NCBI GenBank assembly: GCA_038503035.1
Contig: JAVSML010000943.1
Coordinates: 130,841 to 194,840, forward strand
Length of the DNA: 64,000 nt
Direction: 5' to 3'
DNA from: Crocodylus rhombifer
Lineage: Eukaryota; Chordata; Crocodylia; Crocodylidae
The translations under genes and the position numbers were made by a program. Shown piece by piece: positions 1-11,862 of the stretch (its first letter is position 1; every line of letters begins with the position of its first letter). The notes below the pieces were generated by a model that ran no database searches, had not been told where the DNA came from, and saw only the letters and a program-made list of their open reading frames with translations.

Positions 1-54
1 ACTTGATCAATTATAGATGAGTAATATAGCTACATTAATGTATTTATATTGTAA

Positions 55-204
55 ATAGCAATCATATTGATTTGGAAGGACATCTTTGAGGTGACTTCTG
101 GACTTTTTGAAAAGCTCTTGGTTGGATTTTTTGAAGAGTTCTTGGCTGGAGTCTTCTCAGGACTGTTGGCTGCAGGTTTTTCTGGAGTCTCGTCTGCTTT
201 CTAA
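55..204 (+). repeat. short 24-bp periodic segment, coding-like but unidentified
   Basis: Two adjacent 24-base units at 100-123 and 124-147 are about 80% identical, and weaker echoes follow to about 200. Read in frame from 55 to the TAA at 202, the segment gives an 8-residue degenerate hydrophobic repeat (GLFEKLLV, GFFEEFLA, GVFSGLLA). The frame has no upstream Met; a stop lies at 52-54. It lies just inside the transposon end at about 406 and could be part of that element. I do not recognise a protein family. Confidence 0.3.
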
Positions 205-406
205 AAGAAAGTGTCCAAGGTAGTTTGGACAGATGTTCTCCAGGGAGATGGGTGACACAGCGACTTGCTTACTGGCATGGCATCACATGGGATCAAGCAT
301 TGTAAAGTCGAAACTGATGCCATGAAGTTGAAACAGGGTGTCAATTTATAAATGCTGTAAGCGCAAAACATTGTAACTCGAAACATTGCAAGTCAAGGAC
401 TGCCTG
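200..406 (-). mobile_element. Tigger/pogo-like DNA transposon terminal fragment
   Basis: On the minus strand the segment starts CAGGCAGTCCTTGACTT at 406 and continues with alternating 'gtttcgagttaca' type sequence. This resembles the terminal inverted repeats of Tigger/pogo (Tc1-mariner) elements. The next bases outward are TA (407-408), as expected for a TA target duplication. The opposite end is not present in the window, so this is a fragment, and no transposase is visible. The family assignment rests on recognition of the terminus only. Confidence 0.45.
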
Positions 407-408
407 TA

Positions 409-2406
409 TCTGTTTGTTAACAGAGTGCTCTTTAAAACTCCTGATGTAGATTAAGGAAGAAGCAGGGAGATTTTGGGCAATTGAAAATTAAAGCACATGA
501 TGATATTCAAACTGTTTTGGCTTTAGAATTAGTAGGAATAAATGAAGTCTCTGCAGTGCTTGAGAACAGGCTGTAAGGCAATTAGTAAACCATACTGTGA
601 AGATTTAACGACAGTTTAGTCACTGTAGTTTGAATCCATGCTTAATTATTACAGTAGTTTGTTCATTATGGCAATCAAAAGATGCAAGTAATCTATATTT
701 TATGATGACTCATACAATATTTAGAATTTGAGACTCGGATTTTACACGGTCCTGACAGGTGCAAATGGCAAAGTTGACCTAAAGAAACAATTTTGCAAAT
801 GTAGCTTTGTTTTCTCTCTTTAGTTCTTTGGCATTACTAGACCTTTTTTTTTTTCCCCTTTCCTGGGAAAACTATAGAGTGTCTTTCTTAGACATAATAT
901 CAAGCCAGTTAAAACTTTACAGTTACTACTGTAAATGTTGAAATGGTGACACTGAGTTTAAGTATATAGGAACAAGAAATCATTCGTCTTGTATACTGTC
1001 AGCCTTAGTTATTCCTTTTATGCACCCAGCAGTCAAATGTGTCAAACAACCAAAACAAAAGGTGCTCCACAGGTAAACACCTGGTTCAGGAGAAAAAGAA
1101 GAGGTGAAATAGTAGCAAATAATGGCACTGGAATCTTGATCATACGTTGCCTGGAAACTTAATCCTTCACACATGGAGGTTCATTACAATCACTTGCACG
1201 TAGTTTAAATAATATGTAGGCAACGCAATCTGAAACATGCTTTTCACAAACTTCAAACATTGTCTTGTTTATTGATATTTGCTCTACTAATTAACCATAG
1301 AAACTGCAGATCAAATGTATGCTGCCTGAATTATTTTGATATCTACTTTAAAATCATTTCTGTCAACCAAAAAAATAAATGAGGAAGGAAGGGAATCAAC
1401 AGAGCTAGAAGGCAACAACTTTTCACATTTGATCTGTCATTCAATAGGGAGCTACTGCTTCAGGGGAAAAGAGCACCAAAATAGAGTAGAAAAGAGTTAA
1501 AGTGGCCAAAATAGAGACAAAGGTCTATGTTTAGTATTTATAAATTGAGATATTACCCAAAGTGGGTCTTAATCTAAGACTTCATTCCACTCTTCAAAGT
1601 GTACTGCCCTGAACTTTTATGCATCTCTTCACTGCTACCTTTTTCTTCTACCAAATGCTTCCAGACAGTTGACTTCTTTCAGATTTGGAGCTTCTGATTG
1701 AAGCAGTCAGTACAGTCACATTTAGTAGTCATGACTGTAACCTTGATGTACAAAGTAAAGGTCTTTCTTACAATAACTTGTTTCCATATGGCAGTGCATC
1801 AGTCAGAAGGTCCATGTATTATTGATGTAAATCAGTTCATCCTGTCAACACTACTACCTTCTTACTGGTTCACTGCGGGCAGTGGGAAAGGATGAAGAAA
1901 ATGAAATGTGGTTACTTGTCAAAGTCTTTTGCATAACAAAAACACTGACCAAAGGAAACTAAGCTGGAGTTGGACAGTTTCTTATACGTGTGTCCAGTAA
2001 CCAAATGTATGAAAGCAGTAGAGACTCTGAAAAGTCAGATATGAAGGACCTCCCCCTCCAATTAGCTACTATAATAACTCATTCTTGGTAACTTACCCCT
2101 ACAATGGAATCCAAGGCCAAGAGTAAGGTGTCTTTCCAGTATAGTGTATGGCATATATTAGGCAACCCAGAAGGTTGATTTAAAAAAAAAATTGAATACT
2201 GAACAAGGAGTCAGAGTTCATTTGCTTTCATCTCTCCACTCTCAGAGGAGTGCTACTGTCTAAGCTACGTGGGAGCATATCCTTTTGAAACTTAAATATG
2301 TAAAAAATGTTTGGTCACTTTCTGGCCACCTTCAAGAAGTCACTACTGTAGCCTGTTTCAGCGTTCAACATGCTGTAAGCATGTGTATTAAATCAAGCCC
2401 TCAGGG
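409..2406. other. AT-rich tract, no gene recognised
   Basis: All frames are short and the composition is uniformly AT-rich, with a T-run near 844. I see no splice-flanked coding exon, RNA gene or clear repeat. The short open frames at 980-1174 (-) and 1698-1895 (+) resemble no protein I know. Confidence 0.6.
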
Positions 2407-2800
2407 ATTTAGGGTATGTACAGACATGCTCCATGCACATTTTACAGCACTGTAATTTAGAGCACTTCTTAAAGCACTATAAAGTCACAGCACTCTTAAA
2501 CTTGACAGAAGAGCAATGTTTGATGGAAGGGACCTCTGAGCCTCCTTGCACTTTCCAAGTTAGGAGGCAGGGGACTCTCTGCAGCCTCCTGGGGTTTCTG
2601 TATGCTGGTCAAATTTCTGACCAGTGGATAAGTTATTTAAAGTACTGTAGGTTTCTACAGTGCTGTAAAGTATGGTACTTTTAAATTTATTCCCTCAGTT
2701 AACAAGGGTTAATTTAAAGTTCTGTACCTATTTTTAAAGCACTGTAAAGCCATACACTTCTGTTAAATCACTACAATAAAGCACTTTAAATGGTGAAAAA
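2407..2800. mobile_element. probable decayed palindromic MITE
   Basis: The 'TTTACAGCACTGTA' block at 2441-2454 is answered by its inverse 'CTACAGTGCTGTAAA' at 2656-2669, and further direct copies lie near 2735-2750. The left edge 'gggtatgtacagacatg' resembles the 'gtctacatg' termini of other elements in this window. I could not find a matching right terminus, so the extent is approximate. The open frame at 2433-2684 lies inside the repeat and is not a gene. Confidence 0.4.
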
Positions 2801-4299
2801 AGCAACTTCTGGCATACCCTTAGTAACCATTCCATGTTGTTTGGATTTGTTTCCAGATCCAAATAGGGTTTTAACAGGAACAAACCATGTACCTTCTCCA
2901 ACCATGCTAGGTCTTGGCACATGAAAAGCACTTAAATTCACACATAGTGAATTTAAGTATCTCTAAGACCAGGTAGCTGCTGTGCTGAGCCAGGTTTTTT
3001 AGGATCATAGTGTTGAACTTGGGCCCATAAATATGTGTAAGTAAGTCCACTTTAGAACAGATCCAAAGGTGCTGATCATAAAACCTCATATGTAATTAAT
3101 TATTTCCTTTGGACACTTATGAAATCCAATGTGAGGTCTCAGTTTATTAATTTTAGTGCTGCTAGCAGAAGAAAGATATGACAATGCCAAAACATTAATA
3201 GACAAATTGCTTCCTGAGATGTTGAATGTCAGCATATTGTATCAGACAGCATAATTTTTATAGAAAATCCTTTCTGTATAATAACTCAAATGAGTCTAAG
3301 ATTCTGAACATACCTCCATTTTAGGAGAGTTATGTAGGAATTTTGGTACAAGGGAAGAAATAAGATATATAGTATAATATGACATAGTATTTGTTTCCCC
3401 CCAGTTATTAATTATATAGTCAACACATGGAAAAAAATTGTATAAGGATATGGTAGTTTCTTTTTGATGTATAAACATAGTTATAGCACCCATCACAAGA
3501 TTAAACCCTGCTTAAATATCAAAATTGAAGCCCTACATGTCTTCAGATATTTCAATTTAAATCTGAATCCATCTCTTGCTTTCAAGACAGACTGCACCAA
3601 ATAAAGGGTAGAAAAGGGATTTAGGGACCACAGTATCTGGGAACTCCCTTTACTACAACATCTACACCTTATCTTTAACTAAGGCTTGGTCTGGTACTTG
3701 CTGAAGTTTGTAGTTAAACTCCCATTGACTTTTTGTGGGCAGATTAAGGTAACTCTCATGATCAGTTCCCCTGTGCAGTAGTGGCTTGCTATAGTTTTGC
3801 AGGCTTTGCTGTCTTCTTCAAGAACGTTGGTGAGGATACATGTGGACTATAGTAGCATTGTGTGTTAGTTTCAGGATTTGTTTCTTGAAAAATCCATATG
3901 GAAGGATGTAAGGTCTAGGCTCAGATAAAACTGCAACCAAATACTTTCCTGACCCCATCTGTTCATACTGCGATCACTTGCCTATATATAGTAGTGAGGG
4001 TCCCAACTCTTACCTGCCACATCTTGATGTTTAAATATGATCTCAATCAGGAGGTGATAATAATACATACCACTGGATAAATATCTTGAGATAGGTCTCT
4101 TCTGGGGCTCTAAGTTCCCCTACACCCTGGCCTAGCACCACCCAGTTGTTATGCCATCATTTATTTGCATTGGTCTTAACTGGCAGCTTTTCTTTTCTAT
4201 TTCTGGAACTCTCATGTCTCTACAGCCATCTCAACTGACTGGACTCAGTGTGGACTACTGGAGTTCTTCTTCAGTTACAGGTGAGTCCTGTGTCCATCT
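2801..4299. other. AT-rich tract, no gene recognised
   Basis: Only short unrelated reading frames occur here. There is no repeat tail and no recognisable exon, and homology to the CR1 copy begins only at about 4300. Confidence 0.55.
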
Positions 4300-5327
4300 C
4301 TCTCTTGAGGGCTGGGCCCGCTATTTCAACCTGAAGGGATGTAGGCAGTGGAGTTCCCCAGGGCTCAATCCTCAGGCCTGGGGTATTCAACATTTTTATC
4401 AGTGACTTGTAGGCAGGCGTGGAAAACACACTGTCCAAATTTGCTGATGACACAAAGATGTGGAGAGCAGTGGGCACGTTGGAGAGGAAGGACAGAATCC
4501 AGCTAGATTTAGATGGGTTACAGAGGTGGGTGGATGAGAATAGAATGGAATTCAACACAGACAAGTGCAAGGTGCTGCATCTAGGAAGAAGGAACCTTCA
4601 ACATACCTATAGGTTGGGGAATACCCTTCTCAACAACACAGTGGTTAAAAGGGATCTTGAAGTCATCATTGACTTCAGGATGGACATGAGCTGCCAATGC
4701 GAGGAAGCAGTCAGAAAGGCTAACTGCACCTTGTCATGCATCTACAGATGCATCACAAGCAGGTCCAGGGAGGTGATACTTCCCCTCTATGCAGCACTGG
4801 TCAGGCCGCAGTTGGAGTACTGCATCCAGTTTTGGGTGCCGCACTTCAAGAGGGATGTGGCTAACCTTGAGAGGGTCCAGAGGAGAGCCACTTGCATGGT
4901 CAGGGGGCAGCAGGCCAAGCCCTACAAAGATCAAATAAAGGGCCTGAATCTATTCAGCCTCCACAAGAGAAGACTGAGAGGGAATATGGTGGCCATTTAT
5001 AAACTCACCAGGGGGGACCAGCAGAAAATAGGTGAGGCTCTCTTCCCCCAGGTACCACCTGGGATAACAAGAAATTATGCCCACAAATTGATTGAGAGTA
5101 GGTTCAGGCTTGATATCAGGAGGCATTACTTTATGGTTAGGGCTGCCAGGCTCTGGAATGGGCTCCCCAGGGAGGTGGTGCCCTCTCCTATCTTGGGGGT
5201 CTTCAAAAGGAGGTTGGATAAATATCTGGCTGGGGTATTATGATACCAGCACTCGTTCCTGCCCAGGGCAGGGGGTTGGACTTGATGTTCTGTTCAGGTC
5301 CCTTCTGACCCTAGAAACTATGAAACT
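4300..5327 (+). mobile_element. CR1 LINE copy 1, 5'-truncated, with 3' UTR
   Basis: A CR1 non-LTR retrotransposon fragment starts in the reverse-transcriptase domain and runs to the CR1 3' end. Similarity to the 44.3 kb copy begins near 4308. The 3' end reads 'ggcagggggttggacttgat...ggtcccttctgaccctagaaactatgaaac', the standard CR1 tail. This copy, those at 33.9 kb and 43.4 kb share the 'cccttctgaccc' subfamily signature. 5' truncation is normal for CR1 insertions. Confidence 0.93.
4308..5243 (+). pseudogene. CR1 pol (reverse transcriptase C-terminal part), broken
   Basis: The frame holds the RT block GVPQGS..FNIFI, then an in-frame TAG at 4410, and then an open run of 274 codons at 4419-5243. 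The catalytic box FADDTK is at 4440-4457. The later part carries the conserved CR1 segments RPQLEYCIQFW and RRATCMVRG, and ends at the usual RRLDKYL terminus. A full CR1 pol also has an endonuclease and the N-terminal half of RT, all missing here, so the fragment cannot be active. The single stop and long open remainder suggest moderate age. Confidence 0.9.
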
Positions 5328-6865
5328 AGTAGTGCAGTTACTTAAAAGAAAATAGCACAACAAAAAGGAAAAGAAGCCCAAACAGACTAGTGTCCCAGGT
5401 CCACCCCAGTTCCTGGATTATATCACCCAATCTGGGGGGATTTCTTCTTTCTTTAAGTGTATCAGGTCACTTCTGGCTTCCTGGCTCAATACCACACTGG
5501 CCTGTATAGGTAAAGGCATGTCAAACTAAAATAAAAGGGAAAAAAGAAAGTAACATAAAGTCTGGACCTTGAACTTCAGTTCAGCCACTCTCCTTCCAGC
5601 CGGTCCTTTCTTCCCAGTGGTTCTTCCTCGCTGCTTGCACCACTCTGCTCAGCAGCACATCTCTCACTGGTGTCTCTTGGCTTAATTGAGCTCTTCAGAG
5701 CTCCTCAGCCAGCTAGCTGCTGGCTTGCCACTTATGTGGCTGTCTCACCTGCTTTCTCAGGTCTCAGGACCCCAAAACTCTGTTTCTAGCTCCCTGCGCT
5801 CTTCCTCTCTTCCCACTTCTGGGTCTCCACTTTTGTTTAATTTCTCCAGGGCTACTCTAGCCTCACAGAGCAGCTACTCCAGAATCATGGTTCCCAGGGA
5901 ACTCTGGGAACCAGGCCCTTGGTAAGTACTTCCTGTGTTTCTTCCTCTTCACAAAGGAGAATACAAGGGAAATGTTATTGTGTACCCTATTTCTTAACAA
6001 GTAATGATGTGTGCTTGGCTAAAAACCCCAAGCTATGCAACACATGCTCCCAATCAGTACTTGGTTGTTCATAAAAATTACAAATACATATACAGATAAC
6101 TCTCTAAAGATAAATTCATAAGTCTCTTTCTACTCACTACCTAGCATTTTACAAAGCAGGTCTTCTACTGAAAAAATATTGAAAATTTTATCTTTAGACA
6201 TCTGTGACATGCCACCACTGTAGATATGGCTGTGTCCACCTTGGAAAGTCACTCCCTGGGGTGCTTTCACACCCCCAGGGCTCCCTTCAATTTCAAATCC
6301 CTCCCTCAGCGTGACCACTGAGAACAAACCAAGATGTGCCAGGGGCCACCTCCTTGGCCTATGGTATCTCAGCCTTGCCAAATTTAACCAGGTCTTGTCA
6401 GCTCTTGACAGAGGGCATTGTGACAGCTAGAAGAATCATACCCTTATCTGGTCATGTATGCAAAAAAGATAGACCCTTCCATCCTTAGAAGAGGTTTGTC
6501 CACATGATTAAGTGTTGTGCAATCACCTACAATAAGTGATTTTAAAAAGATTTTTCAAAGATGTATATAAAAAAACCCAAGAACTATCATAGGAAATCAG
6601 TAACCATACGTTGACTTATAAGAAGAGACAAGAATAAGTAAACAAAGGGAAATATCTGACACTAACCTGTTTTTACTCTGCATCTTAAATCCAAGGATGA
6701 AGTTCCTATTTAGCTCACCAGGTTAGAATGCAGCCTCTGTGTCCACTGTCAATTTGTTTGACTCAGCTTGTGGATGAGAGCCAGCAGCCTTCCCTCTACC
6801 CGGGACAACTATGCTCTCAAGGCTCTTAAGCTTAGTTTCTTATCTGGATATTTACATACATCCAC
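5328..6865. other. tract without recognised gene; possible old LTR-type sequence
   Basis: The part from 5340 to 6420 is somewhat richer in GC and C/T than its surroundings, and has short frames such as 6130-6381 (-). Its style resembles a decayed LTR read in antisense, but I found no TG...CA ends, primer-binding site or paired copy. The remainder is AT-rich unique-looking sequence. Confidence 0.3.
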
Positions 6866-6871
6866 CATTGG

Positions 6872-6900
6872 ATTTTTTTTTCGGGGGGGCGGGGGGGGGG
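6872..6900 (+). repeat. T-run followed by G-runs (low complexity)
   Basis: Nine T, then C, seven G, C and ten G. This is a low-complexity purine/pyrimidine switch. It can form G-quadruplex-like structure and is error-prone in sequencing. Confidence 0.85.
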
Positions 6901-7225
6901 AACATAACTTAATGCCCTCCCCAAAAGGTGCATGTTTACCAGACCAAATGTTTTCCCTGATCTAATTCAGGCCAGGAGAATATGTGCATCCTTTCAGACA
7001 TGAAGAATAGTAATCCAATATATTAGCTCTCTTCCTCCAGTAGTCTGAATAGCCAGGTGTTATTCACATAGCCCCTTCTTTTAAAATGTAAATTCACCAT
7101 TGTCTGGAAGTGACTGGTTCCTGAGTCTCAGAACATTTTCCCCAAGGCAGCTGAGGAAACAATGGTTGCCATATGTTAATTTCTAGCTAGTACCTCTTTG
7201 AGGAGGGAATAGGCAAGGAACACTT

Positions 7226-7937
7226 AGGGCTGCTCTACATGTATAGGCAAAGTCACAGTGGGATCTAATGCACGATCCACACAATTGCACCTCCTGCCAA
7301 GTCACACTTCCCTGGCAAGAGGTATGCTTGTGGGTCATGTATTAAATCCCCTTCCACCTTATTACTCATGCCTCTGCACTAGGTCCCATGGCTGCGAGCC
7401 CTGCAGCTAATGGGTTTGTTAAGGCTCATACTGTGGGGCAGGATTCCCTGCACTGCCCCCACTGGGAGCCCTGCAGCTGACTTGGGTTGTGGGGCTTGCA
7501 GCAGGGGCACCACTGGAAACACTGTCTCTGCTTTGAGCCTTGTGAAGTGCAGCACTCACAGCGAGGAGTATGCTGCCACTGCTACAAAACTCATGAGGTG
7601 TGGGGCTCTCCGTGCTGAAAGTGTTGCAAGACCCCCACTGTGAGCCCCAGATCACCATATTTGTCAGCTCTAGGGCTGGCAGCAGGTGGTGAACCCCTAT
7701 ATCTGGGAGCCCCTCAGTTGATGGGGCTCCCAGCCACCCGGGCGCACGTGGCCACACATTCAATTCATGGCATGATTTGAACAAGCTACAAAGTTATTGC
7801 ACATTTTTTGTGAAATAACTTTGTAGTTTATTGCTTGTTTTATCACACCATTAATTAGTTGAACATGTAGCTGGGTCAAAACTTAAGGCATGATTACCTG
7901 GTTAATCACGCCTTAAGTGTAACGTGAACAGAGGGCC
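7226..7937. mobile_element. non-autonomous DNA element with palindromic 3' part
   Basis: The outer ends are loosely inverted: 'AGGGCTGCTCTACATGTA' on the left, against 'AGGCCCTCTGTTCACGTTACA' read inward from the right. Inside are a GC-rich core (7390-7740), a hairpin at 7781-7838 with a 12-bp stem TACAAAGTTATT, and a 38-bp near-perfect palindrome at 7881-7918. This organisation is typical of hAT-like or foldback MITEs. The open frames at 7410-7643 and 7419-7784 fall in the GC-rich core and are not genes. Boundaries are approximate. Confidence 0.5.
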
Positions 7938-8390
7938 TTAAGTTAATCACTACCCCAGTAAAATAGCTGTGGCTAGAATAAAGATATATTGAAATTACGT
8001 TTATATAGACACCTCAGTGCATATAAGCTTAAGACTAAATACAGCTTAATGATATGGCATATGTCAGTAGCAGTAAAACAAACCCAGAAAAGCATGCATG
8101 GCACTCCATGAATCTCATAATGGAGTTTGTGACTGTATCTGTTACAAAAAAGTTGTCTATATTTTTGTATTTTTACAATGATATATAAAACCTGATCAAA
8201 ATATTGAGATTTAAAAACATTGAATTATACAGTAAACCCGACATATACATGAATAAAAGACAATCAATATGTTGCACAAATTCATAAATGTGAGAGACAA
8301 TTTCTATTTTTCCTGTGTATGCCACATTTATAAACATTATAAACAGTATAGGTTTTATAACATTTCAAACATTTTTTTTGCTGATTACCA
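7938..8390. other. AT-rich tract, no gene recognised
   Basis: Nothing is identified beyond a weak 'tacagtaaacccgacatata' near 8230 that faintly recalls a pogo-type terminus but has no partner. Confidence 0.5.
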
Positions 8391-8963
8391 TTAGGGGCTG
8401 GGAGGGAATTCTACCCCCCCGCCATCTTTCTGTTACATGTGTCAGATTTGTTTTATTTATTTATTTAAGCTTTCCTCAGAGGCATTGGGTGTTGGCTACA
8501 GCCAATGTTTGCAATTTTGACTGGGGTGTGCAATTGCCTCTGCTGGGATTTAAAATCAGAGATTCCTGGCTAGAGGGTCTTGCACACCCACCCTCTCAGA
8601 ATCAGATCACCATATTTGGGATCACAAAGGAATTTTACCCCATGGTCAGACTGATATGGACTGTGGGGGGTTTTGTCTTCCTCTGTAGAGATGGGCATGG
8701 CCCTCTACCTTGAATTGCTTGACCATATATTAAAAATCCTTTACAAAAGCAGGATGTTGGCTGCCAGGATCCTCTTGCTTGACCTGTGGCAGATTAGGGT
8801 TTTATATCTTGTGTTGTGTCAGGCGTGACCGTAGTTTTGCTAAGAAACTAGACAGTGGGTTTGTGTAGGATGGTTTGGATAGAAATGATCCTATCTGTAG
8901 CAGGAGTTTGGACTAGATGACCTTTGGAGGTCCCTTCCAGTCCTATTTCTCTATGATTCTATT
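8391..8963 (+). mobile_element. CR1 LINE copy 2: 3' UTR fragment
   Basis: The segment carries the long CR1 3' UTR seen in turtles and crocodilians ('gaattttaccccatggtcag', then 'ttttgtcttcctctgtagag') and the terminal block 'ttggactagatgacctttgg' with 'tccttccagtcctatttctctatgattct'. It lacks pol sequence. The 'ctatgattcta' tail differs from the 'tctatgaaa' tails of the copies at 22 and 29 kb, so it is a separate subfamily. The open frame 8315-8713 overlaps it and is incidental. Confidence 0.75.
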
Positions 8964-9057
8964 AAACCTATTTCTAGCAACCAATTTTTTCACAATGAAG
9001 GGGATGCTGTGTTGGGCTTTACCAGCTCTGCCAAGAAAATTATAACAATCTGTGGTA

Positions 9058-9490
9058 ATATAGGCTAGGGATAGACATTACATATAGATCAGTATAACTG
9101 GTCAGAAACTGATTCAAATCTGTAACAGGACAGAAGTTCAGTGCACAAAACCCACTATCAATATGGCTGAAATGGGTTTAAGATGAACCTAGACATCAGA
9201 CTTAATTAACTGATTTGGGATAAATCAGTTTATTGAACTTCTGTCCCAGATCCCCTCCAGATTCAAGTTAACTCACAGGTACATCCCCACAGGATAGGCA
9301 GGCTAGACTTGGCCCAAGTTGTCTACCCCAGCTGAGCAGGGAGGTGTATTCTAGCTCCCTCTAGCTTCTGGCCTGGGCAACTGCAGGCATGTGGCTGCCT
9401 TTCTGGAATCAGAAGGGAATGTCTGTTCATGTGCTTATCAGTTCAATCTATGCAGCTTAGACTAACCTGTGAAGAGTGAATTGATTCAGC
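9058..9490. mobile_element. probable MITE with internal inverted repeats
   Basis: 'GGACAGAAGTTCA' at 9128-9140 is exactly inverted at 9234-9246, and 'AACTGATTT' / 'AAATCAGTT' pair inside that at 9209-9231. The left end 'tagggatagacatta' resembles termini of crocodilian MITEs. No convincing right terminus or target duplication was found. Confidence 0.4.
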
Positions 9491-11089
9491 CTTCAGCTTT
9501 TTGACTATCTGTACTTAGCCAGAAAGACAAAATGTGGGGGAGGGGGACAAGAAGGGTGGGGATTGGAGGGAGACAAGGGGACAGCGTGGGTGGATGTTGT
9601 GGGTGACTTAACGTTTCCCTTTCCTTTTTAGTCACTTGAGGCTGATTGAATCACCTCCATACAATTTTTGCCCCTCAGGAGACTGCTATTTTAACCCTTG
9701 AATGCCATCTGTAAGGTGGCATCCCTTTGTAGGATTACATCCCTTTTCCAGCTGTTTCCCTACTATCTGAAATTCTAGCAACCAGATCTTCAGTAGGTGT
9801 TGCTTGTTAGGGCTCCTTATTGCTCACTGTCAAAGGAGCTTTGAGCTGAGAATCTATTGCACAGCAATTACATAAAATTGTGCCTTCTGCAACACAACTT
9901 CCTCCCACCTCCCTCCCCCCACAAACTAGCTGGCTTTATATTTCTTAGGTGTTTATAATAATTTTCTGATTAATTTACATCTATCATGGGACTTCTCTCA
10001 CCCTTTGCAAAGCAAAGAATATTCTTACTTTGTGGTTAGGAAAACTTCTGCTAACCATGGGATTTTTTCCTCTTCTCAGGACTTTATGCGGCATCATATT
10101 TGAGGGTTTTTCTACTGAAATCTGTAACTGTTATGGGCATCTCCATCCCTCTCCCCCCCCATCCCCCCCCACCTCGCTAAGTGGTCTGTTCCATATCTCA
10201 CTGAAGTTAGCAGAAATAGCCCCAATGACATCAGTAAGTTGTGGATCTTAAGTCCCATCAGGACAAGAGGCAGCTAAAGTAGATTGAAAATTGTCTGTTT
10301 CAAACAGGAGACTACTACTACTCTGTAGTAATATTTATGTCAGTATATGTCTGAACAAGTAGATGCCAAATAAATACAAAATGTAAAGGAGATGAAGGAT
10401 TGAGAAAATAATATGAAAGCTGTGAGCAATAGTGAAAATGTATTTTATTTTGACAAGTTCTTCTCCTGATATATCAAAGGGAATTTTTCCACTGATATAG
10501 AAATAGATCAGTCCCATACATTCATAAGAGGTTAGAGGGTTTATTTTTGTAAGTCTCCCCTGCACCTGAGATCCCTAAAAGAAAAAGGCCTTGTAAATAT
10601 TGCTTTCACCATGATGGAAATATATACACTAACAATGTTGACCTTCAAGGGAAGAATGTGACAGATTTTACCCTTCAGGAAAGGAAAAGAACAAAAGAAT
10701 GCTCATTGTTGAAATAAAGTCTATCCTCTTCTATTATTATAGTCATTCAGCATGTTTTACTGCACTGCTTTGGACACAGTTCACACAATCGTGTTAAAAG
10801 AACAGGTTAAATAGGTTACTAATTTCATTTACATAATGCTTGAAATTCAAAAAGGTCTTTCAATTAGTTGATTACTTTAGACTTCTTGCACTGTGAGAAG
10901 GCTTTCTATAAAACTAGGAGTTTTAGTTTTCAACTATTAGTGGAAGTATAATTCAATTAAAAACTAATGAAACCAAATTACCATATTAAATGCAGTATGA
11001 CATGCTTTTTTGCATGTCATGATCATTGGCTTGCCTGTGTAATTTACATGTGCAAGACTTCTGAGATATCTTAGGCAATTTAAAAACAT
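9491..11089. other. tract without recognised gene
   Basis: The start is G-rich (9530-9600). C-runs at 10141-10175 are low complexity. The rest is AT-rich with no recognised exon or repeat. Confidence 0.5.
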
Positions 11090-11775
11090 ACCATATTTAC
11101 CCGCTTGCAAGACAACTTTGAATTTAAGATGACTGCCTCCCCATTAGATTCTATACATGAACCATAAATGTTATAAATTTATCACTTTATATGCATACAA
11201 TTTAATTATTAGAGTGTCATCTTAAATTTGTCCATCACCTTGCTGTGGTAGAGAAAGCAACAGCAGGGTGTTAGGTGGGGAAGAAATAGGTGGCAAACAG
11301 CAAAGGGGGAAAGCAGCAAAAGGGGCAGGCAGCCTGACCCTGGTTCCCCCCACAAATTTGCCTGCCACCCTAGCCACTTGCTTCCTGCCCACCCTGCCAC
11401 CACATGCTGTGCTGCTGGGTACCTCTGCATTGGGTCACTGACCACTTCCACACTGTGGTCTGCCTCTGCGCTGGCTGCTGCTGCTCCCTAGCTCTGCATT
11501 GATTCCCTCACCACTCTGCTCAGCATTGACTCAGGAGCAGTGCAGGACCCAGCGTGGAGTCAAAGGAGTAGTGAGGAAATAAGTGCAGAGCCACAGTGAT
11601 GCACAGGACCCAGCATGGGACCAGAGAGAGGAACAGGCTCCAGTGCTTACTGCAGGTACTGCATTTTTAATTGTTACTTGAGTGCAAAGCCACTGAAAGT
11701 CTGGCTTACCTGGTTACCTAGGGATTTCCTGGGTCAAAGGAAAGCCTATGATGTGGAGATAACACATGCTGAAGT
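11090..11775 (+). mobile_element. fragment of 'accatattt...aagac' DNA element with GC-rich core
   Basis: The block 'taccatatttacccgcttgc' followed by 'aagacaac' at 11090-11118 matches in style the terminus at 22781 ('ttaccatatttcacagtgta' then 'taagtc'). An inverse echo, 'gtcatcttaaatttgtcc', lies at 11217-11234 against 'gaatttaagatgac' at 11120-11133. A GC-rich core follows at 11250-11640. The right end and family are unresolved. Confidence 0.4.
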
Positions 11776-11862
11776 AGATTTATCCAGGCCCCTCTAACTT
11801 AACTATAAATTTATCCAGGCCTCTATCCGACTATAGATTAATCCAGGCCTCTAACTTAACTA
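11776..11862 (+). repeat. tandem repeat, three units of about 29 bp
   Basis: Three head-to-tail units centred on 'atttatccaggcc..ctaacttaacta' start at 11776, 11806 and 11834. The second carries 'tatccgacta' in place of 'taacttaacta'. It is a short minisatellite. Confidence 0.85.

Noticed and set aside
5340..6420. Possible endogenous retrovirus LTR (also considered at 17,880-18,840 and 46,380-46,800)
   Set aside because: No TG...CA ends, primer-binding site, polypurine tract, paired copy or gag/pol sequence could be found.
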